A DNA stretch of 64,000 nucleotides from Isoperla grammatica (GCA_945910005.1 OX246743.1:12320587-12384586), one strand, 5' to 3'; shown: positions 47,201-59,314, counted from the stretch's first letter. Numbers and translations are program-made. Notes: generated by a model from the letters alone, not told the origin.

Positions 47201-50028
47201 AAGCGCCTTACAAACTCCCCAATGTGGCTCTCGTCACTCCGTCATACTTGCGGCCCTCTTTGCAATCCAAGCGCCTAACAATCTCCCCAATGTGGCTCTC
47301 ACCACTCCACCATTCTTGCGGCCCTCTTTGCAATCCAAATGCCTAACATCTCCCTAATGTGGCTCCCGCCACTTCGCCATACTTGCGGCCCTCTTTGCAA
47401 TCCAAGCGCCCAACAATCTCCCCAGTGGGGCTCTCACCACTCCGTCATACTTGCGGCCCTCTTTTCACTCCAAGCGTCTAACAATCTCCCCAGTGTTGCT
47501 CTCGCCACTCCGTCATACTTGCGGCCCTCTTTGCAATCCAAGCGCCTAACAATCTCTTCAATGTGGTTCTCGTCACTTTACCATACCTGCGGCCCTCTTT
47601 GCAATCCAAGCGCCTTACAAACTCCCCAATGTGGCTCTCGTCACTTTGTCATACTTGCGGCCCTCTTTGCAATCCAAGCGCCTTACAAACTCCCCAATGT
47701 GGCTCTCGTCACTCCGTCATACTTGCGGCCCTCTTTGCAATCCAAGCGCCTAACAATCTCTCCAATGTGGCTCTCGCCACTCCGTCATACTTGCGGCCCT
47801 CTTTGCAATCAAAACGCCTAACAATCTCCCCAATGTGGCTCTCGGCACTCCACCATACTTGCGGCCCTCTTTACAATCCAAGTGCCTTAAATCTCCCCAA
47901 TGTGGCTCTCGCCACTCCGCCATACTTGCGGCCCTCTTTTGCAATCCAAGCGCCTAACAATCTCCCCAATGTCTCTTTCGTCACTCCACCATACTTGCGG
48001 CCCTCTTTGCATTCCAAGCGCCTTACAAACTCCCCAATGTGGATCTCGTCACTCCGTCATACTTGCGGCCCTATTTGCAATCAAAACGCCTAACAATTTC
48101 CCCAATGTGGCTCTCGTCACACCGTCATTCTTGCGGCCCTCTTTGCAATCCAAGCGCCTAACAATCTCCCCAATGTGGCTCTCGTCACACCGTCATTCTT
48201 GCGGCCCTCTTTGCAATCCAAGCGCCTAACAATCTCCCCAACACGGCTCTGGTCACACCGTTAAACTTGCGGCCCTATTTGCAATCCAAGCGCCTAACAA
48301 TCTCCCCAATGTGGCTCTCGCCACTCCGTCATACTTGCGGCCCTTTTTGCAATCCAAGCGCCTAACAATCTCCCCAATGTGGCTCTCGTCACTCTACCAT
48401 ACTTGCGGCCCTCTATGCAATCAAAACGCCTAACAATCCCCCCAATGTGGCTCTCGTCACACCGTCATACTTGCGGCCCTCTTTGCAATCCAAGCGCCTT
48501 ACAATCTCCCCAATGTCTCTCTCGTCACTCCACCATACTTGCGGCCCTCTTTGCAATCCAAGCGCCTTACAAACTCCCCAATGTGGATCTCGTCACTCCG
48601 TCATACTTGCGGCCCTATTTGCAATCAAAACGCCTAACAATTTCCCCAATGTGGCTCTCGTCACACCGTCATTCTTGCGGCCCTCTTTGCAATCCAAGCG
48701 CCTAACAATCTCCCCAATGTGGCTCTCGTCACACCGTCATTCTTGCGGCCCTCTTTGCAATCCAAGCGCCTAACAATCTCCCCAATACGGCTCTGGTCAC
48801 ACCGTTAAACTTGCGGCCCTTATGCAATCCAAGCGCCTAACAATCTCCCCAATGTGGCTCTCGTCACTCCACCATACTTGCGGCCCTCTTTGCAATCGAA
48901 GTGCCTCATTTCTCCCTAATGTGGCTCTCGCCACTCCGCCATACTGGCGGCCCTCTTTGCAATCCAAGCGCCTAACAATCTCCCTAATGTGGCTCTCGCC
49001 ACTCCGTCATACTTGCGGCCCTCTTTGCAATCCAAGCGCCTAACAATCTCCCCAATGTGGCTCTCGTCACCCCACTATACTTGCGGCCCTCTTTGCAATC
49101 CAAGCGCCTAACAAACTCCCCAATGTGGCTCTCATCACTCCGTCATACTTGCGGCCCTCTTTGCAATCTAAGCGCCTAGCAAACTCCCCAATGCTGCTCT
49201 CGTCACTCCGCCATACTTGCGGCCCTCTTTGCAATCAAAACGCATAGCATCTCCCTAATGTGGCTCTCGGCACTCCGTCATACTTGCGGCCCTCTTTGTA
49301 ATCCAAGCGCCTAACAATCTCGCCAATCGCCATTCTTGCGGGTATTTTTAATCCAAGCGTCTAGCAATCTCCCCAATGTGGCTCTCGTCACTCCACCATA
49401 CTTGCGGCCCTCTTTGCAATCCAAGTGCCTAACATCTCCCTAATGTGGCTCTCGCCACTCCGCCATACTTGCGGCCCTCTTTGCGATCCAAGCGCCTAAC
49501 AATCTCCCCAATGTGGCTCCCGTCACTCGGTCATACTTGCGGCCCTCTTTGCAATCCAAGCGCCTTACAATCTCTCCAATGTGGCTCTCGTCACTCCGCC
49601 ATACTTGCGGCCCTCTTTGCAATCCAAGCGCCTTACAATCTCTCCAATGTGGCTCTCGTCACACCGCCATACTTGCAACCCTCTTTGCAATCAGAGCGCC
49701 TAACAATCGCCTTACAATCTTCCCAATGTGGCACTTTCACTCCGTCACTCTTGCGGCCCTCTTTACGATCCAAGCGCCTAACAATCTCCCCAATGTGGCT
49801 CTCGTCACACCGCCATACTTGCGGCCCTCTTTGCAATCAAAACGCCTAACAATCTCCCCAATGTGGGCTCTCGCCACGTTGCCATTCTTGCGGCCCTCTT
49901 TGCAATCCAAGCGCCTTACAATCTCCCCAATATGGCTCTCGTCACTCCACCATACTTGCGGCCCTCTTTGCAATCAAAACGCCTAACAATCTCCCCAATG
50001 TGGCTCTCGTCACACCTTCATATATTCG
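41258..50028 (+). repeat. 68-bp satellite array, segment 9
   Basis: About 129 units. The part to about 43950 follows segment 7; 43930-46170 follows 17835-20150; from 46398 it follows 23985 onward. Relative to segment 5 it lacks about 3.7 kb, so segment 5 gained a duplication or this one lost it. Odd units include tttgcattccaag (48010), a 55-bp unit with ctcgccaatcgcc and ttgcgggtatttttaatcc (49320), and gtgccatacatctcc (44276). Confidence 0.97.
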
Positions 50029-50202
50029 ATCAGATCATATTCTTGGATATTTTTTAAATCCAATGAAAGCCTCTTTTTGGAAATCTATCTATATTTGGAG
50101 TTACAATTAAACTAAGAATGAATAGAGATACAATGAGATTCATACCTGCATACATTGAGAGCAGTGTGTTATTTACCAGTGTAAGCGAGGCAATTGCTAT
50201 CG

Positions 50203-50274
50203 GCTGGCACGGCGTACGCAGTAACGTCGTAGCTTCGAATACTTGAGGTCTGGGGTTCAAAACCCATTACCCCC
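50203..50274 (+). other. tRNA-like segment, copy A (spacer 10)
   Basis: B-box-like ggttcaaaacc at 50254-50264. The T-run after it is broken by an A near its start (aatattttttt). Confidence 0.58.
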
Positions 50275-50475
50275 AATATTTTTTTTCCACCTATTTCACA
50301 CATTTATATCATTTATATCTCAATTTGCGGTGGTTTTATTATCAGATCGTATTCTCATGGATATTTTTTAAATCCAATGAAACCTTCTGTTCGTAAATCC
50401 ATATATGCATCGTTACATGCATTAATTGAGAGCCGTGTGTTATCTATACCAGTCTAAGCGATCCAACTTCCATCG

Positions 50476-50547
50476 TGAGGCATGGCGTACGCGGTAGCGT
50501 TGTGGACTAGTGTTCTAGAGGTCCGGGGTTCGAGACCCGTTACCACC
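50476..50547 (+). other. tRNA-like segment, copy B (spacer 10)
   Basis: Perfect B-box at 50527-50537. It carries the same position-26 and position-40 changes as spacer 6. Confidence 0.65.
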
Positions 50548-50697
50548 ACGATTTTTTTCTTCCATATTCAGAGCAGCAAAGTTGAGAAGGGTTTACTAAG
50601 AGGAAATTATTTTTTCAAGCGCTCGTAGCTAAAAAACGTGTGGTTCAAATTTGTTTCTGTATTTTTTTAATTTTTTTGCGTTAATTATCTTGACAAT

Positions 50698-53600
50698 AAA
50701 ACGCCTAACAATCTCCCCAATGTGGCTCTCGTCACACCGTCATACTTGCGGCCCTCTTTGCAATCAAAACGCCTAACAATCTCCCCAATGTGGCTCTCGT
50801 CACTTCTTCATACTTGCGGCCCTCTTTTTAATCCAAGCGCCTTACAATCTCCCCGATGTGGCTCTCGTCACTCCGCCATACTTGCGGCCCTCTTTGCAAT
50901 CCAAGCGCCTTACAATCTCCCCAATATGGCTCTCGGCACTCCACCATACTTGCGGCCCTCTTTGCAATCAAAACGCCTAACAATCTCCCCAATGTGGCTC
51001 TCGGCACTCCACCATACTTGCGGCCCTCTTTGCAATCCAAGTGCCTTACATCTCCCCAATGTGGCTCTCGGCACTCCCCCATACTTGCGGCCCTCTTTGC
51101 AATCCAAGTGCCTTACATCTCCCCAATGTGGCTCTCGCCACTCCGTCATACTTGCGGCCCTCTTTGCAATCCAAGCGCCTTACAAACTCCCCAATGTGGC
51201 TCTCGTCACTCCGTCATACATGCGGCCCTCTTTGCAATCCAAGCGCCTAACAAACTCCCCAATGTGGCTCTCGTCACCCCGTCATACTTGCGGCCCTCTT
51301 TGCAATCCAAGCGCCTAACAATCTCCCCAATGTGGCTCTCATCACTTTACCATACTTGCGGCCCTCTTTGCCATCCAAGCGCCTAATTATCTCCTCGATG
51401 CGGCTCTCGCCACTCCGTCATACTTGCGGCCCTCTTTGCAATCAAAGCGCCTTACAATCTCCCCAGTGGGGCTCTCACCACTCCGTCATACTTGCGGCCC
51501 TCTTTGCAATCCAAGCGCTTTACAATCTCCCCAGTGTGGCTCTCGTCATTTCGTTAGACTTGCGGCCCTCTTTGCAATCCAAGCGCCTTACAATCTCCCC
51601 AATGTGGCTCTCGACACACCGTCATACTTGCGGCCCTCTTTGCAATCCAAGAGCCTCACAATCTCCCCAAGGTGGCACTTTCACTCCGTCACTCTTGCGG
51701 CCCTCTTTGCAATCCAAGCGCCTTACAATCTCCCCAATGTGGCAATCGTCACACCGCCATACTCGCGGCCCTCTTTGCAATCAGGGCGCCTAACAATCGC
51801 CTTACAATCTCCCCAATGTGGCTCGCGGCACTCCACCATACTTGCGGCCCTCTTTGCAATCCAAGCGCCTTACAATCTCCCCAATATGGCTCTCGTCACT
51901 CCACCATACGTGCGGCCCTCTTTGCAATCAACACGCCTAACAATCTCCCCAATGTGGCTCTCGGCACTCCACCATACTTGCGGCCCCCTTTGCAATCCAA
52001 GTGCCTAACATCTCCCCAATGTGGCTCTCGCCACTCCGCCATACTTGCGGCCCTCTTTGCAATCCAAGCGCCTTACAATCTCCCCAATATGGCTCTCGGC
52101 ACTCCACCATACTTGCGGCCCTCTTTGCAATCAAAACGCCTAACAATCTCCCCAATGTGGCTCTCGGCACTCCACCATACTTGCGGTCATCTTTGCAATC
52201 CAAGTGTCTAACATCTCCCCAATGTGGCTCTCGCCACTCCGCCATACTCGCGGCCCTCTTTTGCAATCCAAGCGCCTTACAATCTCCCCAATGTGTCTCT
52301 GTTCACTCCACAATACTTGCGGCCCTCTTTGCAATCAGAGCGCCTAATTATCTCCTCGATGCGGCTCTCGCCACTCCGTCATACTTGCGGCCCTCTTTGC
52401 AATCAAAGCACCTAACAATCTCCCCAGTGGGGCTTACCACTCCGTCATACTTGCGGCCCTCTTTTCAATCCAAGCGTCTAACAATCTCCCCAGTGTTGCT
52501 CTCGCCACTCCGTCATACTTGCGGCCCTCTTTGCAATCCAAGCGCCTTACAATCTCCCCAATGTTACTCTCGTCACTTTACCATACCTGCGGCCCTCTTT
52601 GCAATCCAAGCGCCTTACAAACTCCCCAATGTGGCTCTCGTCACTCCGTCATACTTGCGGCCCTCTTTGCAATCCAAGCGCCTAACAATCTCCCCAATGT
52701 GGCTCTCACCACTCCACCATACTTGCGGCCCTCTTTGCAATCCAAGTGCCTAACATCTCCCTAATGTGGCTCTCGCCACTTCGCCATACTTGCGGCCCTC
52801 TTTGCAATCCAAGCGCCTAACAATCTCCCCAGTGGGGCTCTCACCACTCCGTCAAACTTGCGGCCCTCTTTTCAATCCAAGCGTCTAACAATCTCCCCAG
52901 TGTTGCTCTCGCCACTCCGTCATACTTGCGGCCCTCTTTGCAATCCAAGCGCCTAACAATCTCTTCAATGTGGCTCTCGTCACTCCACCATACCTGCGGC
53001 CCTCTTTGCAATCCAAGTGCCTTAAATCTCCCCAATGTGGCTCTCGCCACTCAGCCATACTTGCGGCCCTCTTTTGCAATCCAAGCGCCTAACAATCTCC
53101 CCAATGTCTCTCTCGTCACTCCACCATACTTGCGGCCCTCTTTGCAATCCAAGCGCCTTACAAACTCCCCAATGTGGATCTCGTCACTCCGTCATACTTG
53201 CGGCCCTATTTGCAATCAAAACGCCTAACAATTTCCCCAATGTTGCTCTCGTCACACCGTCATTCTTGCGGCCCTCTTTGCAATCCAAGCGCCTAACAAT
53301 CTCCCCAATGTGGCTCTCGTCACACCGTCATTCTTGCGGCCCTCTTTGCAATCCAAGCGCCTAACAATCTCCCCAATACGGCTCTGGTCACACCGTTAAA
53401 CTTGCGGCCCTATTTGCAATCCAAGCGCCTAACAATCTCCCCAATGTGGCTCTCGTCACTCCACCATACTTGCGGCCCTCTTTGCAATCGAAGTGCCTCA
53501 TTTCTCCCTAATGTGGCTCTCGCCACTCCGCTATACTCGCGGCCCTGTTTTGCAATCCAAGCGCCTAACAATCTCTCCAATGTGTCTCTATTCACTCCAC

Positions 53601-54222
53601 AATACTTGCGGCCCTCTTTGCAATCAGAGCGCCTAATGATCTCCCCGATGCGGCTCTCGCCACTCCGTCATACTTGCGGCCCTCTTTGCAATCAAAGCGC
53701 CTTACAATCTCCCCAGTGGGGCTCTCACCACTCCGTCATACTTGCGGCCCTCTTTTCAATCCAAGCGTCTAACAATCTCCCCAGTGTTGCTCTCGCCACT
53801 CCGTCACTCTTGCGGCCCTCTTTGCAATCCAAGCGCCTAACAATCTCTCCAATGTGGCTCTCGTCACTCCGTCATACTTGCGGCCCTCTTTGCAATCCAA
53901 GCGCCTTACAATCTCCCCAATGTGGCTCCCGTCACTCGGTCATACTTGCGGCCCTCTTTGAAATCCAAGCGCCTTACAATCTCCTCAATGTGGCTCTCGT
54001 CACACCGCCATACTTGCGGCCCTCTTTGCAATCCAAGAGCCTTACAATCTCCCCAATGTGGCTTTCGTCACACCGCCATACTTGCGGCCCTCTTTGCAAT
54101 CCAAGCACCTCACAATCTCCCCAATGTGGCTCTCGTCACACCGCCATACTTGCGGCCCTCTTTGCAATCCAAGCGCCTAACAATCTCTCCAATGTGGCTC
54201 TCGCCACTCCGTCATACTTGCG
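50698..54222 (+). repeat. 68-bp satellite array, segment 10
   Basis: About 52 units, parallel to 28637-32500 minus four units. The final bases catacttgcg lead into a strand switch: the next bases, agagtaacattgg, are reverse-complement satellite. The two sides share only cg at 54221-54222. Confidence 0.97.
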
Positions 54223-56094
54223 AGAGTAACATTGGGGAGATTGTAAGGCGCTTGGATTGCAAAGAGGGCCGCAAGTATGGTGGAGTGCCGAGAGTCACAT
54301 TGGGGAGATTGTTAGGCGTTTTGATTGCAAAGGTGGCCGCAAGTATAACGGAGTGGTAAGCCCCACTGGGGAGATTGTTAGGTGCTTTGATTGCAAAGAG
54401 GGCCGCAAGTATGACGGAGTGGCGAGAGCCGCATCGAGGAGATAATTAGGCGCTCTGATTGCAAAGAGGGCCGCAAGTATTGTGGAGTGAACAGAGACAC
54501 ATTGGGGAGATTGTAAGGCGCTTGGATTGCAAAAGAGGGCCGCGAGTATGGCGGAGTGGCGAGAGCCACATTGGGGAGATGTTAGACACTTGGATTGCAA
54601 AGATGACCGCAAGTATGGTGGAGTGCCGAGAGCCACATTGGGGAGATTGTTAGGCGTTTTGATTGCAAAGAGGGCCGCAAGTATGGTGGAGTGCCGAGAG
54701 CCATATTGGGGAGATTGTAAGGCGCTTGGATTGCAAAGAGGGCCGCAAGTATGGCGGAGTGGCGAGAGCCACATTGGGGAGATGTTAGGCACTTGGATTG
54801 CAAAGGGGGCCGCAAGTATGGTGGAGTGCCGAGAGCCACATTGGGGAGATTGTTAGGCGTGTTGATTGCAAAGAGGGCCGCACGTATGGTGGAGTGACGA
54901 GAGCCATATTGGGGAGATTGTAAGGCGCTTGGATTGCAAAGAGGGCCGCAAGTATGGTGGAGTGCCGCGAGCCACATTGGGGAGATTGTAAGGCGATTGT
55001 TAGGCGCCCTGATTGCAAAGAGGGCCGCAAGAGTGACGGAGTGAAAGTGCCACCTTGGGGAGATTGTAAGGCGCTTGGATTGCAAAGAGGGCCGCAAGAG
55101 TGACGGAGTGAAAGTGCCACCTTGGGGAGATTGTGAGGCTCTTGGATTGCAAAGAGGGCCGCAAGTATGACGGTGTGTCGAGAGCCACATTGGGGAGATT
55201 GTAAGGCGCTTGGATTGCAAAGAGGGCCGCAAGTCTAACGAAATGACGAGAGCCACACTGGGGAGATTGTAAAGCGCTTGGATTGCAAAGAGGGCCGCAA
55301 GTATGACGGAGTGGTGAGAGCCCCACTGGGGAGATTGTTAGGCGCTTTGATTGCAAAGAGGGCCGCAAGTATGACGGAGTGGCGAGAGCCGCATCGAGGA
55401 GATAATTAGGCGCTTGGATGGCAAAGAGGGCCGCAAGTATGGTAAAGTGATGAGAGCCACATTGGGGAGATTGTTAGGCGCTTGGATTGCAAAGAGGGCC
55501 GCAAGTATGACGGGGTGACGAGAGCCACATTGGGGAGTTTGTTAGGCGCTTGGATTGCAAAGAGGGCCGCAAGTATGACGGAGTGACGAGAGCCACATTG
55601 GGGAGTTTGTAAGGCGCTTGGATTGCAAAGAGGGCCGCAAGTATGACGGAGTGGCGAGAGCCACATTGGGGAGATGTAAGGCACTTGGATTGCAAAGAGG
55701 GCCGCAAGTATGGGGGAGTGCCGAGAGCCACATTGGGGAGATGTAAGGCACTTGGATTGCAAAGAGGGCCGCAAGTATGGTGGAGTGCCGAGAGCCACAT
55801 TGGGGAGATTGTTAGGCGTTTTGATTGCAAAGAGGGCCGCAAGTATGGTGGAGTGCCGAGAGCCATATTGGGGAGATTGTAAGGCGCTTGGATTGCAAAG
55901 AGGGCCGCAAGTATGGCGGAGTGACGAGAGCCACATCGGGGAGATTGTAAGGCGCTTGGATTAAAAAGAGGGCCGCAAGTATGAAGAAGTGACGAGAGCC
56001 ACATTGGGGAGATTGTTAGGCGTTTTGATTGCAAAGAGGGCCGCAAGTATGACGGTGTGACGAGAGCCACATTGGGGAGATTGTTAGGCGTTTT
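54223..56094 (-). repeat. 68-bp satellite array, inverted part 1
   Basis: About 27.5 reversed units, G-rich on the + strand. It is the mirror of 50698-52572. Two patches differ: near 55050-55130 a second caaggtggcactttc-type unit stands where the direct copy has ggcaatcgtcac, and 54280-54350 carries the private unit otherwise seen only at 31197-31260. Confidence 0.95.
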
Positions 56095-56245
56095 ATTGTC
56101 AAGATAATTAACGCAAAAAAAATTAAAAAAATACAGAAACAAATTTGAACCACACGTTTTTTAGCTACGAGCGCTTGAAAAAATAATTTCCTCTTAGTAA
56201 ACCCTTCTCAACTTTGCTGCTCTGAATATGGAAGAAAAAAATCGT

Positions 56246-56317
56246 GGTGGTAACGGGTCTCGAACCCCGGACCTCTAGAACACTAGTCCACAACGCTACC
56301 GCGTACGCCATGCCTCA
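56246..56317 (-). other. tRNA-like segment, copy B (spacer 11)
   Basis: Reverse strand; perfect B-box at 56256-56266 (ggtctcgaacc on +). The position-26 and position-40 changes are as in spacers 6 and 10. Seven A on + mark the T-run terminator. Confidence 0.65.
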
Positions 56318-56518
56318 CGATGGAAGTTGGATCGCTTAGACTGGTATAGATAACACACGGCTCTCAATTAATGCATGTAACGATGCATATATGGATTTAC
56401 GAACAGAAGGTTTCATTGGATTTAAAAAATATCCATGAGAATACGATCTGATAATAAAACCACCGCAAATTGAGATATAAATGATATAAATGTGTGAAAT
56501 AGGTGGAAAAAAAAAATT

Positions 56519-56590
56519 GGGGGTAATGGGTTTTGAACCCCAGACCTCAAGTATTCGAAGCTACGACGTTACTGCGTACGCCGTGCCAGC
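56519..56590 (-). other. tRNA-like segment, copy A (spacer 11)
   Basis: Reverse strand; the B-box-like word reads ggttttgaacc-type on + at 56529-56539. Majority form. Confidence 0.6.
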
Positions 56591-56764
56591 CGATAGCAAT
56601 TGCCTCGCTTACACTGGTAAATAACACACTGCTCTCAATGTATGCAGGTATGAATCTCATTGTATCTCTATTCATTCTTAGTGTAATTGTAACTCCAAAT
56701 ATAGATAGATTTCCAAAAAGAGGCTTTCATTGGATTTAAAAAATATCCAAGAATATGATCTGAT

Positions 56765-58994
56765 CGAATATATGAAAGTGTGACGAGAGCCACATTGGGG
56801 AGATTGTTAGGCGTTTTGATTGCAAAGAGGGCCGCAAGTATGGTGGAGTGACGAGAGCCATATTGGGGAGATTGTAAGGCGCTTGGATTGCAAAGAGGGC
56901 CGCAAGAATGGCAACGTGGCGAGAGCCCACATTGGGGAGATTGTTAGGCGTTTTGATTGCAAAGAGGGCCGCAAGTATGGCGGTGTGACGAGAGCCACAT
57001 TGGGGAGATTGTTAGGCGCTTGGATCGTAAAGAGGGCCGCAAGAGTGACGGAGTGAAAGTGCCACATTGGGAAGATTGTAAGGCGATTGTTAGGCGCTCT
57101 GATTGCAAAGAGGGTTGCAAGTATGGCGGTGTGACGAGAGCCACATTGGAGAGATTGTAAGGCGCTTGGATTGCAAAGAGGGCCGCAAGTATGGCGGAGT
57201 GACGAGAGCCACATTGGAGAGATTGTAAGGCGCTTGGATTGCAAAGAGGGCCGCAAGTATGACCGAGTGACGGGAGCCACATTGGGGAGATTGTTAGGCG
57301 CTTGGATCGCAAAGAGGGCCGCAAGTATGGCGGAGTGGCGAGAGCCACATTAGGGAGATGTTAGGCACTTGGATTGCAAAGAGGGCCGCAAGTATGGTGG
57401 AGTGACGAGAGCCACATTGGGGAGATTGCTAGACGCTTGGATTAAAAATACCCGCAAGAATGGCGAAGTGGCGAGATTGTTAGGCGCTTGGATTACAAAG
57501 AGGGCCGCAAGTATGACGGAGTGCCGAGAGCCACATTAGGGAGATGCTATGCGTTTTGATTGCAAAGAGGGCCGCAAGTATGGCGGAGTGACGAGAGCAG
57601 CATTGGGGAGTTTGCTAGGCGCTTAGATTGCAAAGAGGGCCGCAAGTATGACGGAGTGATGAGAGCCACATTGGGGAGTTTGTTAGGCGCTTGGATTGCA
57701 AAGAGGGCCGCAAGTATAGTGGGGTGACGAGAGCCACATTGGGGAGATTGTTAGGCGCTTGGATTGCAAAGAGGGCCGCAAGTATGACGGAGTGGCGAGA
57801 GCCACATTAGGGAGATTGTTAGGCGCTTGGATTGCAAAGAGGGCCGCAAGTATGGCGGAGTGGCGAGAGCCACATTAGGGAGAAATGAGGCACTTCGATT
57901 GCAAAGAGGGCCGCAAGTATGGTGGAGTGACGAGAGCCACATTGGGGAGATTGTTAGGCGCTTGGATTGCATAAGGGCCGCAAGTTTAACGGTGTGACCA
58001 GAGCCGTATTGGGGAGATTGTAAGGCGCTTGGATTGCAAAGAGGGCCGCAAGAATGACGGTGTGACGAGAGCCACATTGGGGAGATTGTTAGGCGCTTGG
58101 ATTGCAAAGAGGGCCGCAAGAATGACGGTGTGACGAGAGCCACATTGGGGAAATTGTTAGGCGTTTTGATTGCAAATAGGGCCGCAAGTATGACGGAGTG
58201 ACGAGATCCACATTGGGGAGTTTGTAAGGCGCTTGGATTGCAAAGAGGGCCGCAAGTATGGTGGAGTGACGAGAGAGACATTGGGGAGATTGTAAGGCGC
58301 TTGGATTGCAAAGAGGGCCGCAAGTATGACGGTGTGACGAGAGCCACATTGGGGGGATTGTTAGGCGTTTTGATTGCATAGAGGGCCGCAAGTATGGTAG
58401 AGTGACGAGAGCCACATTGGGGAGATTGTTAGGCGCTTGGATTGCAAAAAGGGCCGCAAGTATGACGGAGTGGCGAGAGCCACATTGGGGAGATTGTTAG
58501 GCGCTTGGATTGCAAATAGGGCCGCAAGTTTAACGGTGTGACCAGAGCCGTGTTGGGGAGATTGTTAGGCGCTTGGGGCCGCAAGTATGGTGGAGTGACG
58601 AGAGCCACATTGGGGAGATTGTTAGGCGCTTGGATTGCAAATAGGGCCGCAAGTTTAACGGTGTGACCAGAGCCGTATTGGGGAGATTGTTAGGCGCTTG
58701 GATTGCAAAGAGGGCCGCAAGAATGACGGTGTGACGAGAGCCACATTGGGGAGATTGTTAGGCGCTTGGATTGCAAAGAGGGCCGCAAGAATGACGGTGT
58801 GACGAGAGCAACATTGGGGAAATTGTTAGGCGTTTTGATTGCAAATAGGGCCGCAAGTATGACGGAGTGACGAGATCCACATTGGGGAGTTTGTAAGGCG
58901 CTTGGATTGCAAAGAGGGCCGCAAGTATGGTGGAGTGACGAGAGAGACATTGGGGAGATTGTTAGGCGCTTGGATTGCAAAAGAGGGCCGCAAG
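56765..58994 (-). repeat. 68-bp satellite array, inverted part 2
   Basis: About 33 reversed units. 56765 to about 58575 mirrors 48220-50028. The distal 420 bp instead mirrors 53060-53476, recognisable by atgttgctctcg after aatttcccc and by gtctctctcg; the corresponding place in segment 9 has gtggctctcg and gtctctttcg. Confidence 0.95.
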
Positions 58995-59010
58995 CATACT
59001 CGCGGCCCTC
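58981..59010. repeat. Palindromic junction of inverted and direct satellite
   Basis: The arms agagggccgc and gcggccctct flank the 10-bp loop aagcatactc at the strand switch 58994/58995. The arms can be extended on both sides (attgcaaa / tttgcaat) apart from one extra A, because the two sides are the same satellite in opposite orientation. Confidence 0.85.
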
Positions 59011-59140
59011 TTTGCAATCCAAGCGCCTTACAATCTTCTCAATATGGCTCTCGTCACTCCACCATACTTGCGGCCCTCTTTGCAATCAAAACGCCTAACA
59101 ATCTCCCCAATGTGGCTCTCGTCACACCTTCATACTTGCG
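58995..59140 (+). repeat. 68-bp satellite remnant before spacer 12
   Basis: Two units in direct orientation: one with atcttctcaatatgg and then the standard pre-spacer unit ending ttcatacttgcg. It equals the last 146 bp before spacer 7 apart from a few bases. Confidence 0.95.
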
Positions 59141-59314
59141 ATCAGATCATATTCTTGGATATTTTTTAAATCCAATGAAAGCCTCTTTTTGGAATTCTAT
59201 CTAAATTTGGAGTTACAATTACACTAAGAATGAATAGAGATACAATGAGATTCATACCTGCATACATTGAGAGCAGTGTGTTATTTACCAGTGTAAGCGA
59301 GGCAATTTCTATCG

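Larger units (their letters stand above)
50029..50697 (+). repeat. Composite spacer 10
   Basis: 669 bp. It shares all spacer-6 markers and adds tatattcgatc at the left edge, ttgcggtggttt, ccaatatttttttcc, tacaattaaactaag and a tail T-tract with aa (attttttaattttttt). It is the source-like counterpart of the inverted spacer at 56095. Confidence 0.95.
46398..54222 (+). repeat. 8.5-kb segmental repeat, copy 2
   Basis: Counterpart of 23985-32500, shorter by several whole units. The clearest loss is four units (272 bp) near 53010, where ccatacctgcgg is joined to aagtgccttaaatc. It stops abruptly at 54222, where the inverted block begins. Confidence 0.85.
56095..56764 (-). repeat. Composite spacer 11 (inverted)
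   Basis: 670 bp on the - strand. It carries every marker of spacers 6 and 10, including the changed array edge (cgaatatatgaaagtg on +), so it derives from the spacer-10 lineage. It lacks two spacer-10 private changes (the aa inside the aattacac region and the A in the copy A T-run), so it was copied before those arose or they were lost. Confidence 0.95.
54223..58994 (-). repeat. Inverted mosaic block of satellite and spacer
   Basis: The whole 4.77 kb is in the opposite orientation to everything else in the window. Read on the - strand, 58994 to about 58576 matches 53060-53476. There is then a join inside a unit (58571-58585, with about 11 bp missing). From there to 54223 it matches about 48220-52572, including an inverted spacer. 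In the comparable place at 32500-32628 there are only about two units, so the block replaces them. It makes a 4.6-kb inverted repeat with 47.9-52.57 kb, separated by 1.65 kb. It could be a true rearrangement or an assembly error; both ends fall inside units. Confidence 0.9.
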
